Of a stretch of DNA of 14,277 bases, positions 1 to 5,943 are shown one piece after another. The position numbers and the translations under genes were made by a program. The DNA is from Alphaproteobacteria bacterium. GTDB taxonomy: Bacteria > Pseudomonadota > Alphaproteobacteria > BNTO01. The notes beneath the pieces were generated by a model. That model did not search any database. It was not told where the DNA came from and saw only the letters and a list, made by a program, of their open reading frames with translations. Within the stretch, counting starts at the first letter, position 1, and the number at the start of each line of letters is the position of its first letter. Where the stretch lies: contig BNTO01000004.1 in NCBI GenBank assembly GCA_025996655.1, forward strand, positions 1 to 14,277, read 5' to 3'.

Positions 1-1
1 T

Positions 2-64
2 GAGGAATTTCGAGACGAATTGCCTCCGTCGTTCGGGCGTTCCTGTGGTAAATCTGTCTCCTAA
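2..64 (+). CDS. Possible C-terminal tail of a gene cut by the window edge
   Basis: Starting at base 2, one plus-strand frame stays open for 20 codons and ends in TAA at 62-64. The visible tail contains EEFRDELPPSF and ends GKSVS. I do not recognise it. The frame is too short to be statistically meaningful, and the opposite strand is also open here without a start codon, so this is only a candidate. Nothing else coding is convincing between 65 and 245. Confidence 0.2.
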   Translation, partial: EEFRDELPPSFGRSCGKSVS

Positions 65-245
65 AGCCTCCTTCCACACTTCATAATCTTGCTCAAGAAT
101 TATACAACAAGAATTTGGGACTAGACATCTAGCGTCTTTGCGACATGTAGGCAATGGGGGCAAGTCTTGCCAAAAAAGAAAAAATCGTCTATTCTTAAGA
201 ATGAGGGGGGTTAGGTTCTTGTGTCTTTTTTCAAAGGGGAAATAT

Positions 246-887
246 ATGAACAAGCTTATGAGCGGAGGGGGCTTCTTGATTTTTTTAAAAAAAGGCCTGA
301 AGTTTTTGGGGGCGCTGGGGGCCTTTTTGTTCTTGACAAATTGCGCACAGGAAATCGATTTTGAAAATGATGTTCCCCAGAGAGCAAAGGCCATTTCGCA
401 AAAACAAGCAGAAGCTGCGCGCGCAGCCATGGAAGTCCCCGAATTGAAAAAACAATATAGGGATCAGATGAGGGGAAAAAACCCCACTTCGCTCGAACAA
501 CTACAAAGTGAAAAACGCGCTCTTGAGGTGAAAATTGCTGCTATTGTTGGAACAAAAAATCCTGCTATTTGTCCGCTCTGCCGAAAAAAATACGGGATAC
601 GCGCGACTCCAGCAAAGGCTGTTATCAACGCGAGAAAATCACGAAGAAAGAAAGGACATGTTCCAGCTCCTCACAAACCCGCAGACGCCCCGGCTTACCA
701 AGCTCCGTCGCCCATTTCTCCTGCTTTAGGGTTCCAGACAGGGCAACCGCCCGCTCCTTACGCGCCGCCGTCTCCCCTGTATCCTGTGCCTCCGCAGCCT
801 GAGCCTGCGCCTGGAGGCGTTTATGGAGAGGGGATGCCGCCTTACCAGTCTTATCAGGGACAGCCTCCTATTCCAGGAACTTTCTAA
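246..887 (+). CDS. Proline-rich putative lipoprotein, 213 aa, unknown function
   Basis: I do not recognise a family. The frame is open from 138, but ATG 246 is the better start: an AAAGGGGAA ribosome-binding site lies just upstream and the protein then begins with a signal sequence. A basic segment (K15, K16, K19) is followed by a hydrophobic stretch at residues 20-31 and the lipobox-like LTNC, with the presumed lipidated cysteine at C33. Asn before the cysteine is unusual, so plain secretion or a membrane anchor is possible. Residues about 42-102 are charged and probably helical. A CPLC pair at 109-112 could bind metal or form a disulfide. A basic patch (KSRRKK, about 131-136) follows, and the last 75 residues are rich in Pro, Tyr, Gly and Gln and look disordered. 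The gene lies 61 bp upstream of the gspF-like gene, which hints at an envelope or secretion role, but a terminator-like hairpin separates them. Confidence 0.7.
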   Translation: MNKLMSGGGFLIFLKKGLKFLGALGAFLFLTNCAQEIDFENDVPQRAKAISQKQAEAARAAMEVPELKKQYRDQMRGKNPTSLEQLQSEKRALEVKIAAIVGTKNPAICPLCRKKYGIRATPAKAVINARKSRRKKGHVPAPHKPADAPAYQAPSPISPALGFQTGQPPAPYAPPSPLYPVPPQPEPAPGGVYGEGMPPYQSYQGQPPIPGTF

Positions 888-901
888 AAAAGTAACGTAG
901 A

Positions 902-930
902 GGGGAGCCACGTGTTTCCCCTTTTTTTTT
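902..930 (+). terminator. Intrinsic terminator or attenuator between lipoprotein and gspF-like genes
   Basis: GGGGA (902-906) pairs with TCCCC (917-921). A G-T wobble can extend the stem by one pair, the loop contains CACGTG, and nine T follow at 922-930. The hairpin ends 18 bases before the ATG of the next co-directional gene. It would either insulate the two genes or set their expression ratio by partial read-through. Confidence 0.55.
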
Positions 931-948
931 AGACGCAAGGTAGGAGTC

Positions 949-2109
949 ATGCCGCTGTTTTATTACGAAGCTGTGGATGGCCGAGGAAGCCTGATTAAAG
1001 GCGTTGAGAATGCGGAAAACAAGAACGCGCTTAAGGCGTATCTCGAAAAGCAAAATTTAACGCCCCTTTCTGTGCGTGCGCACTTCTTTGAAAACTTCGC
1101 GAGTTCTGCGCAAAAAATTGTAGAATTGCGAAATTTTTTCTTGCAATTAGCCACGCTTCTCGCTCAAAAGATGACTCTGAAAGACGCGCTTGAAATTCTT
1201 GAGGCCCTCCCGGACGTAGGCAAAAGAAATATGGCTCACCAAATTTTAGGCCAAATTCAGCAAGGCCTCCTTTTTTCAGAAGCACTTGCCAAGAATCCTG
1301 CCCTTTTCCCACCTTTTGCCGTGAACAGTCTTAAAAATTCAGAAAATACGGGCTCGTTAGAAGAAAATTGCCGCATGATGGGCCTTTTTTTTGAAACGCA
1401 ACGCGATCTCAAAAGCCGTAAAAGAAAAGCTTTGGCCTATCCCTTGTTTGTTGGAGGGGCGACTCTTTCTTTTTTATTTTTGACCTTGTACGTTTTAGTT
1501 CCCCAAATTCGAACGTTTCAGGATGCGCCAAGCGCACCTGAGCAGAAAGTCCTTTTTGTTTTGTCGGATGCGTTTGTTGCGCACCCTGGACTAAGTTTGC
1601 TTACGCTTGTTGGGATCCCGCTTGGAATTTGGGGATGGAGGTACCTTTGGAAAAGAAAAAGGTTGGGGGCGAATAAAGGCCCGGCCACGTTGGACTATGA
1701 CGGAATTTTATGGCTAAAAACGCTTGCTCTTTTGTTGAGGTCCGGCATTATGACAAAAGAGGCCCTCGTTTTGTCGCAACAGCACATTCAAGTGGCCGCG
1801 TTTAAAAAAACAGTGGGAAAGCTTGTTGATCGCGTTGTGCAAGGCGAGGCGTTGCATCAAGCTTTAGAAAAAACGCAAGGGTTTCCGAAAAGCGCTGCAA
1901 AATTTGCCGAAATCGGAGAAAACTGTGGAGCGCTAGGCGCTCTCTTAGAACAATGCGCCACACTCGAAATGCAGCGCTTAACCGAAAAAACAGACCGGCG
2001 GCTCGCCCACCTCCAACCGGCCTTGTTAGTGTTTGCGGGAGGATTTCTCTTGTGGATTGTTTTGTCCCTTTTCCTACCCCTTTACGAAAATTTTTCCGAA
2101 AGGTTTTAG
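949..2109 (+). CDS. Type II secretion / type IV pilus inner-membrane platform protein (GspF/PilC family)
   Basis: GspF/PilC proteins form the inner-membrane platform that couples the cytoplasmic ATPase (GspE/PilB) to assembly of the pseudopilus or pilus. The 386-aa length is close to the usual ~400. Two T2SSF domains are visible. The first is at about 62-185, with the characteristic PALFPPFAV...SENTGSLEE stretch at 117-139. The second is at about 255-378, with a matching LLLRSGI (261-267) and a GFPKSAAKFAEIGENCGALG block (311-330). Membrane segments are predicted at about 163-184, 212-229 and 356-378, the usual three-segment arrangement. The start is supported by AGGAG seven bases upstream of ATG 949. 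No GspE, GspG or other secretion gene is visible in the window, so the sequence cannot tell whether it serves a type II system, a type IV pilus or a competence pseudopilus. The family assignment is firm; the subtype is open. Confidence 0.9.
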   Translation: MPLFYYEAVDGRGSLIKGVENAENKNALKAYLEKQNLTPLSVRAHFFENFASSAQKIVELRNFFLQLATLLAQKMTLKDALEILEALPDVGKRNMAHQILGQIQQGLLFSEALAKNPALFPPFAVNSLKNSENTGSLEENCRMMGLFFETQRDLKSRKRKALAYPLFVGGATLSFLFLTLYVLVPQIRTFQDAPSAPEQKVLFVLSDAFVAHPGLSLLTLVGIPLGIWGWRYLWKRKRLGANKGPATLDYDGILWLKTLALLLRSGIMTKEALVLSQQHIQVAAFKKTVGKLVDRVVQGEALHQALEKTQGFPKSAAKFAEIGENCGALGALLEQCATLEMQRLTEKTDRRLAHLQPALLVFAGGFLLWIVLSLFLPLYENFSERF

Positions 2110-2154
2110 CCCCTTTTTTTGGGCCAAAAACTCTTAAAAGAATCCCTAATATTT

Positions 2155-2919
2155 TTAGATGCTGTCTTCCAAACTTTGGATAATCTCTCGTAAAATAGCA
2201 TCTTTCTCTATGAGATTAATAAAAAGGTCATCGACTTTCGTATTTTTACACCGAAATATTTCGCTCCTTAAACTCGCCGCGGCCTTCTTTGTTTCTATAC
2301 AAATTTGTTGTGTAAAAGCGTCCCCTTGTTTTTCTCGAAGCGTGATGATAAACGGATCAATGGCCTCCAAAAGATTGCTGGATATGTTCCGGGCATTTGT
2401 CAACGCCGCGGACGAGCCGCACCCTGAACAGCATCCCTCTCCTTTTGCTAGTTTTTGAACCTTTTCTTTTAATTGCGTCATCGCTTCAGGTTTGAGGACT
2501 TTCTTAAGCAAGAGTTTTATGATCATGCCTCTCGTCGAAGATAGTGTTTCCGGCGAATAGCACGCCAGGACTGACTCCGCATCTTTGATGACTTGTGTTA
2601 GTGTTTGATCCATGGTAGCCAGAGAGGGTTTTTTGCCTTTAAGAACAGGCAACGCAATACTTGTGAGAAAAACATAGATTCGAACCGGCGCTTCAATCAT
2701 AAGAGGGTCGACCCCTTCTGTTCCGTTTCCCTCCGTTAATTCTGTTTCTTTTTTCAATTTAATCGGATCCTGAATTTCCGGCAGGTTAGTATTTTGTCCA
2801 ACGACCGTACTGTGAGAGTCTACACTCCCTAAATTTTTGTCCTTTTTAACATTTTTGCTGGAGAAAACAGACACCATAGGGACAAAAAGAAAAAGGGAAA
2901 AATATTTTTTTGCATTCAT
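2155..2919 (-). CDS. Exported protein of unknown function with a cysteine cluster, 254 aa
   Basis: I do not recognise a family. The N-terminus has a lysine-containing start, a hydrophobic core at residues 8-20 (FSLFLFVPMVSVF) and then a charged Ser/Lys-rich stretch, consistent with a signal peptide or signal anchor. Residues 22-75 are polar and probably unstructured. From about 78 the protein becomes mainly helical with regular hydrophobic spacing. A compact cysteine cluster (C163, C164, C167) sits in a Gly/Ser-rich turn, and C120, C207 and C224 are further cysteines, so disulfides or metal binding are possible. No strong Shine-Dalgarno sequence precedes ATG 2919, but a perfect TATAAT lies about 30 bases upstream. 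It is transcribed towards the gspF-like gene, leaving a 45-bp convergent gap. The next minus-strand gene upstream is also exported. Confidence 0.75.
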   Translation of the reverse strand: MNAKKYFSLFLFVPMVSVFSSKNVKKDKNLGSVDSHSTVVGQNTNLPEIQDPIKLKKETELTEGNGTEGVDPLMIEAPVRIYVFLTSIALPVLKGKKPSLATMDQTLTQVIKDAESVLACYSPETLSSTRGMIIKLLLKKVLKPEAMTQLKEKVQKLAKGEGCCSGCGSSAALTNARNISSNLLEAIDPFIITLREKQGDAFTQQICIETKKAAASLRSEIFRCKNTKVDDLFINLIEKDAILREIIQSLEDSI

Positions 2920-2948
2920 AAAATATCACAACAATAAAGAACAACGTT

Positions 2949-2954
2949 ATTATA
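2949..2954 (-). promoter_or_regulatory. Candidate -10 box for the 254-aa exported protein
   Basis: The minus strand reads TATAAT here, about 30 bases before the ATG at 2919, inside a very AT-rich stretch (about 2920-3010). No good -35 match lies at 17 bases, although TTGTTA occurs farther upstream, around 2990. The call rests on one perfect hexamer in AT-rich DNA and is therefore weak. The rest of the 2920-3131 gap shows no gene. Confidence 0.35.
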
Positions 2955-3131
2955 TTCTATATAAAAAGTATTAATATTTTATTAACAAGAGATCATATTT
3001 TCGACATATACTATTTACAAGTCCAAGAATTTGTTTAAAAAGAATGAAGAACCTGATAAAATTTCCCTGTTCCCAACTTTGAGTCGCAGCATAGAGGCGC
3101 TATTGAACCTTCAAAATTCGCTCAAAAAGAA

Positions 3132-3980
3132 TTAGGAGGGGAAATTCGGTCGCCCTGGATTTGGGCCCCAAGCGTTAGGCTGTGGACCATTGTGCCCTCC
3201 GAAATTTGCCGTGGAAACGTTAGGAGGATAGTTTTGCCTCCAATTCGGACCTCCAGCGTTAGGAGGGGAGCCATTCGATCCTCCAACATTCATCCCATAA
3301 GAGTTGGGAGGTGGTTCCCCATCTGAAGGACGCGGTTCCTTCCCTCCAGACGTAGCATCTGTTTGTTCAATAGCAGGTTGATTAAAAATGGGATTACTAT
3401 AATTGTCCCCGTTATAATTTGGAATATTCCCAAAGGGTCCTTGGCCCATAGAATTTATAAAAGTTGGTTGCGGCGGATAAGGATTTTGAGGCTGATAGCC
3501 TTGCGGGTACGACCCTTGGGACGAATAGGACCCCTGCGAATACGTTCCTCCCTGCGAATATCCCGGTTGAGAATACGTTCCTGACGACGAATAGGACCCA
3601 TTGTTGGACAAACCGTTTGCTCCGGCTGCTTGGGTAGCTGGTTTTAGACTGTTAGCGACATCCGTTATACTCGATAGAATATTGCCAAAATTAATTCCGT
3701 TATCAGTCTGTGTTTCCTGAGGTGAGCTAGAAGGGGCAGCGGTCGCTTGGGCTGGGACAGGAGCGCGAGAACCATAAGGAGAATTTGCACCAGGATTAGG
3801 ATACCAAACACCAGTATCGCTACGGAAATATCCAGGTTCCCCATGTAGACCTGGATATGGAATAAAGGATACAGGAGGGGGCGGCGGAAAAAAAGGCTGA
3901 TAAACAATTGAAAATGCGCTGTCTAAAAACGTAAGGAAAAAGCTAAAAAGCTTTAAAAAATTTTTAAAACAGGCTGACAT
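3132..3980 (-). CDS. Secreted low-complexity protein rich in Gly, Pro, Ser, Tyr, Asn and Gln, 282 aa
   Basis: I do not recognise a family. ATG 3980 is taken as the start; a TTG immediately before it at 3983 is an alternative that adds one residue. Residues 1-24 form a signal peptide (hydrophobic LKLFSFFLTFL core, probable cleavage after SAFS). A proline run (PPPPP) follows near 32-36. Residues about 130-167 form a Tyr-Ser-Gly-Gln repeat region built from variants of G-T/S-Y-S-Q. The C-terminus holds two degenerate copies, 28 residues apart, of a unit like N-x-GG-x-NG-x-x-PNA-x-GPN (about 231-246 and 259-274). No enzymatic motif is visible. Such composition is typical of disordered, surface-exposed or self-assembling proteins, so a role at the cell surface or towards a host is possible but is only inference. 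Upstream, TTGACT on the minus strand (4060-4055) is a possible -35 without a clear -10. Confidence 0.75.
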   Translation of the reverse strand: MSACFKNFLKLFSFFLTFLDSAFSIVYQPFFPPPPPVSFIPYPGLHGEPGYFRSDTGVWYPNPGANSPYGSRAPVPAQATAAPSSSPQETQTDNGINFGNILSSITDVANSLKPATQAAGANGLSNNGSYSSSGTYSQPGYSQGGTYSQGSYSSQGSYPQGYQPQNPYPPQPTFINSMGQGPFGNIPNYNGDNYSNPIFNQPAIEQTDATSGGKEPRPSDGEPPPNSYGMNVGGSNGSPPNAGGPNWRQNYPPNVSTANFGGHNGPQPNAWGPNPGRPNFPS

Positions 3981-4100
3981 CAACGAAGTTCAACACTAAG
4001 GCATTACCCTTATTGTCCCAAGAAGTTTTTAAAAAAGTATTAAGTTTAAGAGGTAGTCAAGGATATTTATTTCAAAAAGGTACTTTTTTTACCTTTTTCG
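3981..4100. other. AT-rich intergenic stretch between minus-strand units
   Basis: No gene is visible. The stretch holds the 5' region of the low-complexity secreted protein gene and the AT hairpin at 4074-4098, which marks the likely end of transcription arriving from 4.1-5.8 kb. Confidence 0.6.
4074..4098. terminator. AT-rich hairpin, possible bidirectional terminator
   Basis: AAAAAGGTA (4074-4082) pairs perfectly with TACCTTTTT (4090-4098) around a seven-base loop of mostly T. The stem itself provides a U-rich 3' side on either strand. It lies three bases beyond the end of the minus-strand frame at 4101, a natural place to end transcription coming from 5794. The stem has only three G-C pairs, so efficiency is uncertain. 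Confidence 0.4.
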
Positions 4101-4484
4101 TTATACAATGACCCTAGTGCTGCTTGCTTTGTTTGTTAAAATTTCCCTTGGCCCACAAGCACTCTTCACGGGAGGTGTCCCTGCTTTTGACTTTGGTCTT
4201 TGGCATATGCTGCCCACTTGGTCCCTTGGCCACGAGAGGAACTGCAGAAACAGACGTTCAAAGTAGCACTTTTTTCGGGCTTTCCTGCCTTGGTTGTCGC
4301 CGCCTTTTCTGCAGATGGACTTGCTGCCGATCATCATGACAGGGACGATGTTTTTGCAACAAAAACTGTCGCCCTAGCCCACCGACCCCACGCAGCAAAA
4401 GATGATGAACTTTTTGCCGCTGATTTTCTTGTTTATTTCCTCCTTCTTCCCCACCGGGTAGTGTTGTAGGGAACGTCGAGCCAT
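4101..4484 (-). pseudogene. Interrupted reading frame, probable remnant downstream of the 230-aa protein
   Basis: From ATG 4484 the minus strand is open to TAA at 4101 except for one TAG at 4374-4376, giving 36 and then 90 codons. The same frame also continues, without a shift, from the 230-aa gene upstream once its TGA at 4593-4595 is passed. So a single frame from 5285 to 4101 is broken by only two stops. Both halves are rich in Lys, Arg and Cys and match nothing I know. Other frames here are also partly open: one from about 4560 to 4260 lacks any ATG, and a plus-strand frame runs 4200-4469. This could therefore be noncoding DNA. I call it a probable gene remnant at low confidence; the region otherwise shows no RNA gene or repeat. 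Confidence 0.25.
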
Positions 4485-4592
4485 ACTTTCGCGATCGCGT
4501 AGCAGATGTGGTGAGCGTGGAAAGGGAGGAGGAGGGGCGTTCGAGTAGGTCGCGTCCTGCTTATCCGCGTTAAGGGAGCGGCTCCGCGCCCC

Positions 4593-5285
4593 TCATTTCG
4601 GCGTTTTCACGCCTTTTGGCACACTAATCGTTTCTCCTAAATGGCAGAAGGCCAGGCCTTTTTGTACGGTGCAGAACTTTCGTGTACCCCGTTTCAGGCC
4701 GCCGTCCCTTTCCAAGAGCCTTTTGGCGTAAGTCTCCCTATCGTAAGATTTGCCCTTGGCTCGCTTCTTAGCAGCCGCCACGACTTTCTGGTCAAAAAGA
4801 TGTTGGCCCTTTTTATCGCGAGCCCTAGCAAAACTTCCGGCCGATTCGGCCGACCAAAAATATTCAAATATGTCGGGTGTCACGAATGAGGAAAAATCTT
4901 GGTACCCCCCTTCACCGAAGTGGTGTGTGTTTGCTTTGAGGATCTGTGCAAACAAGGGTTTCGGTTGACTCGCCGACCATTGTAGGTGACTTGCCCTCTG
5001 TTTTTGCGTCCAGAGGCTTAGCTGTTCTGGTGATGTCGAGTGCGGCGGCCCCCACAAGTCCGTCTGCAAGCCGTAGCGGAGCGACTGGTATGTCACTTCG
5101 CGTCTCAGACACCAACTATTGTCAGATACTCCGCGTAGGTACGGGAGTAGTAAAGCTTTCGGCTCCACCTCAAGGAGAAAGGCCTTGTCCAACTTAGGAA
5201 TTTTATCGAATCCGCCGTATGGATACAGTCCCCTTCGGATTAGTTCATTCACAGCCTCTCCTCGCAAGCTCTCCGGGACATCCAT
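4593..5285 (-). CDS. Protein of unknown function, 230 aa, possibly the displaced C-terminal part of a larger exported protein
   Basis: I do not recognise a family. The protein looks genuinely coding over most of its length, for example the soluble helical stretch about 150-200 with many Lys, Arg, Ala and Asp. It has aromatic-rich segments but no membrane span. The ATG at 5285 has AGAGGAG about 15 bases upstream, which is rather far for a ribosome-binding site. The frame is already open upstream to about 5408, overlapping the end of the exported 152-aa gene in another frame, so the N-terminus shown may be artificial. Joining the two by a -1 shift in 5336-5408 would give one exported protein of roughly 400 residues. 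The overlap holds no canonical slippery heptamer that I can see, so mutation, sequencing error or two separate genes are likelier than programmed frameshifting. GC content here is higher than in the flanking AT-rich genes. Confidence 0.55.
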   Translation of the reverse strand: MDVPESLRGEAVNELIRRGLYPYGGFDKIPKLDKAFLLEVEPKALLLPYLRGVSDNSWCLRREVTYQSLRYGLQTDLWGPPHSTSPEQLSLWTQKQRASHLQWSASQPKPLFAQILKANTHHFGEGGYQDFSSFVTPDIFEYFWSAESAGSFARARDKKGQHLFDQKVVAAAKKRAKGKSYDRETYAKRLLERDGGLKRGTRKFCTVQKGLAFCHLGETISVPKGVKTPK

Positions 5286-5335
5286 AAGGTGACCAACGAC
5301 TCCTCTTGGGCTAACCCTTACGTCAAACTCCTGGC

Positions 5336-5794
5336 CTAGTCTTTGTTGGTTAACGTCTGGTTTCCGGGCGCGGACGCGCGGTATATTTCTATCAACGAAA
5401 CAAAACGATCATTATCCGTAGGTTCCATATTGTCACTACTCTCGTCGGCGTAGAAGTTAAGTTCACACCAACCCTTTCCTTTCATCAGTGCCAAGAGTTG
5501 TTGCGGCGGTTTGTAGTCGTCCTCACCCAAGTCGGCTCTTTCTTTTACAATGTTACTAAACCAAACGAAGGCATTAGTTTTCGTCATTCGGTACGTTTCC
5601 TGTGACACTCCGGTCACAGCGCGTGTTTCCTCTTTCCTCCAAGTAAACTGCATTAGCCTCATCACGATGTCTCGGTTCATCCCAAGTAATCCGTTAACAA
5701 TGTCGAATTCTTTCGCAGCAAGCGACGCCTGTATTTTTGGCGTTGCCAAAACACCCAGCAACCCAAGAGCGGCTATAATTTTCTTCCCATTCAT
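5336..5794 (-). CDS. Exported protein of unknown function, 152 aa
   Basis: I do not recognise a family. ATG 5794 is strongly supported by AAGGAGA eight bases upstream. Residues 1-23 form a textbook Sec signal peptide: MNGKK, then a hydrophobic IIAALGLLGVLA core, with likely cleavage after IQA. The mature part is soluble, mostly helical and mildly acidic, with one cysteine in the segment KGWCELNFYADES near 108-120. Forms such as ETYRMTKTNAFVWFSNI (about 66-82) vaguely recall proteins with aromatic-rich beta segments, but no named domain can be assigned. The stop codon is 50 bp before the ATG of the 230-aa protein, which lies in another frame that is already open within the 3' end of this gene. 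It may therefore be the intact signal-bearing half of a gene broken by a frameshift. Confidence 0.65.
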   Translation of the reverse strand: MNGKKIIAALGLLGVLATPKIQASLAAKEFDIVNGLLGMNRDIVMRLMQFTWRKEETRAVTGVSQETYRMTKTNAFVWFSNIVKERADLGEDDYKPPQQLLALMKGKGWCELNFYADESSDNMEPTDNDRFVSLIEIYRASAPGNQTLTNKD

Positions 5795-5836
5795 ACGATT
5801 CTCCTTTTTTAAATGCTGTTAACTTCTGCGCCCCTC

Positions 5837-5852
5837 TGCCGCACCCGCGGCA
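5837..5852. other. Perfect GC-rich hairpin upstream of the exported 152-aa gene
   Basis: TGCCGC (5837-5842) and GCGGCA (5847-5852) form a six-pair stem with an ACCC loop. On the minus strand it lies between the end of priA and ATG 5794. It has no following T tract, so it is not a standard terminator; it could be a leader structure. The function is unknown. Confidence 0.3.
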
Positions 5853-5943
5853 AGGGCATAAATTTCGCACAGATCTCATACACTTCAGGATAAGGGCAAA
5901 AAGCACAAAACGCAACAAAAAAGTTTACAGGAAGACAACTTTC

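Noticed and set aside
153..165. GGCAAGTCTTGCC palindrome as a terminator
   Set aside because: Its loop would be a single base, and it is followed by A rather than T on the plus strand.
3360..3600. CRISPR-like repeats in the 3.1-3.6 kb region
   Set aside because: The repetition is degenerate codon-level repetition within the secreted protein, with no regular repeat-spacer structure.
4200..4469. 89-codon plus-strand frame in the 4.1-4.5 kb region
   Set aside because: No ribosome-binding site and no family resemblance; the region is partly open in several frames. It cannot be excluded but is not supported.
4593..4595. UGA read as tryptophan or another sense codon to join 4593-5285 with the downstream frame
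   Set aside because: The antiporter gene also ends properly in TGA, and conserved tryptophans elsewhere use TGG, so UGA is an ordinary stop here.
4946..5197. 83-codon plus-strand frame with plausible composition
   Set aside because: Antisense to the 230-aa gene, with no ribosome-binding site; the opposite strand is open far longer.
5336..5408. Programmed -1 ribosomal frameshift joining the 152-aa and 230-aa proteins
   Set aside because: No canonical slippery heptamer is visible in the overlap; mutation or two separate genes are simpler.
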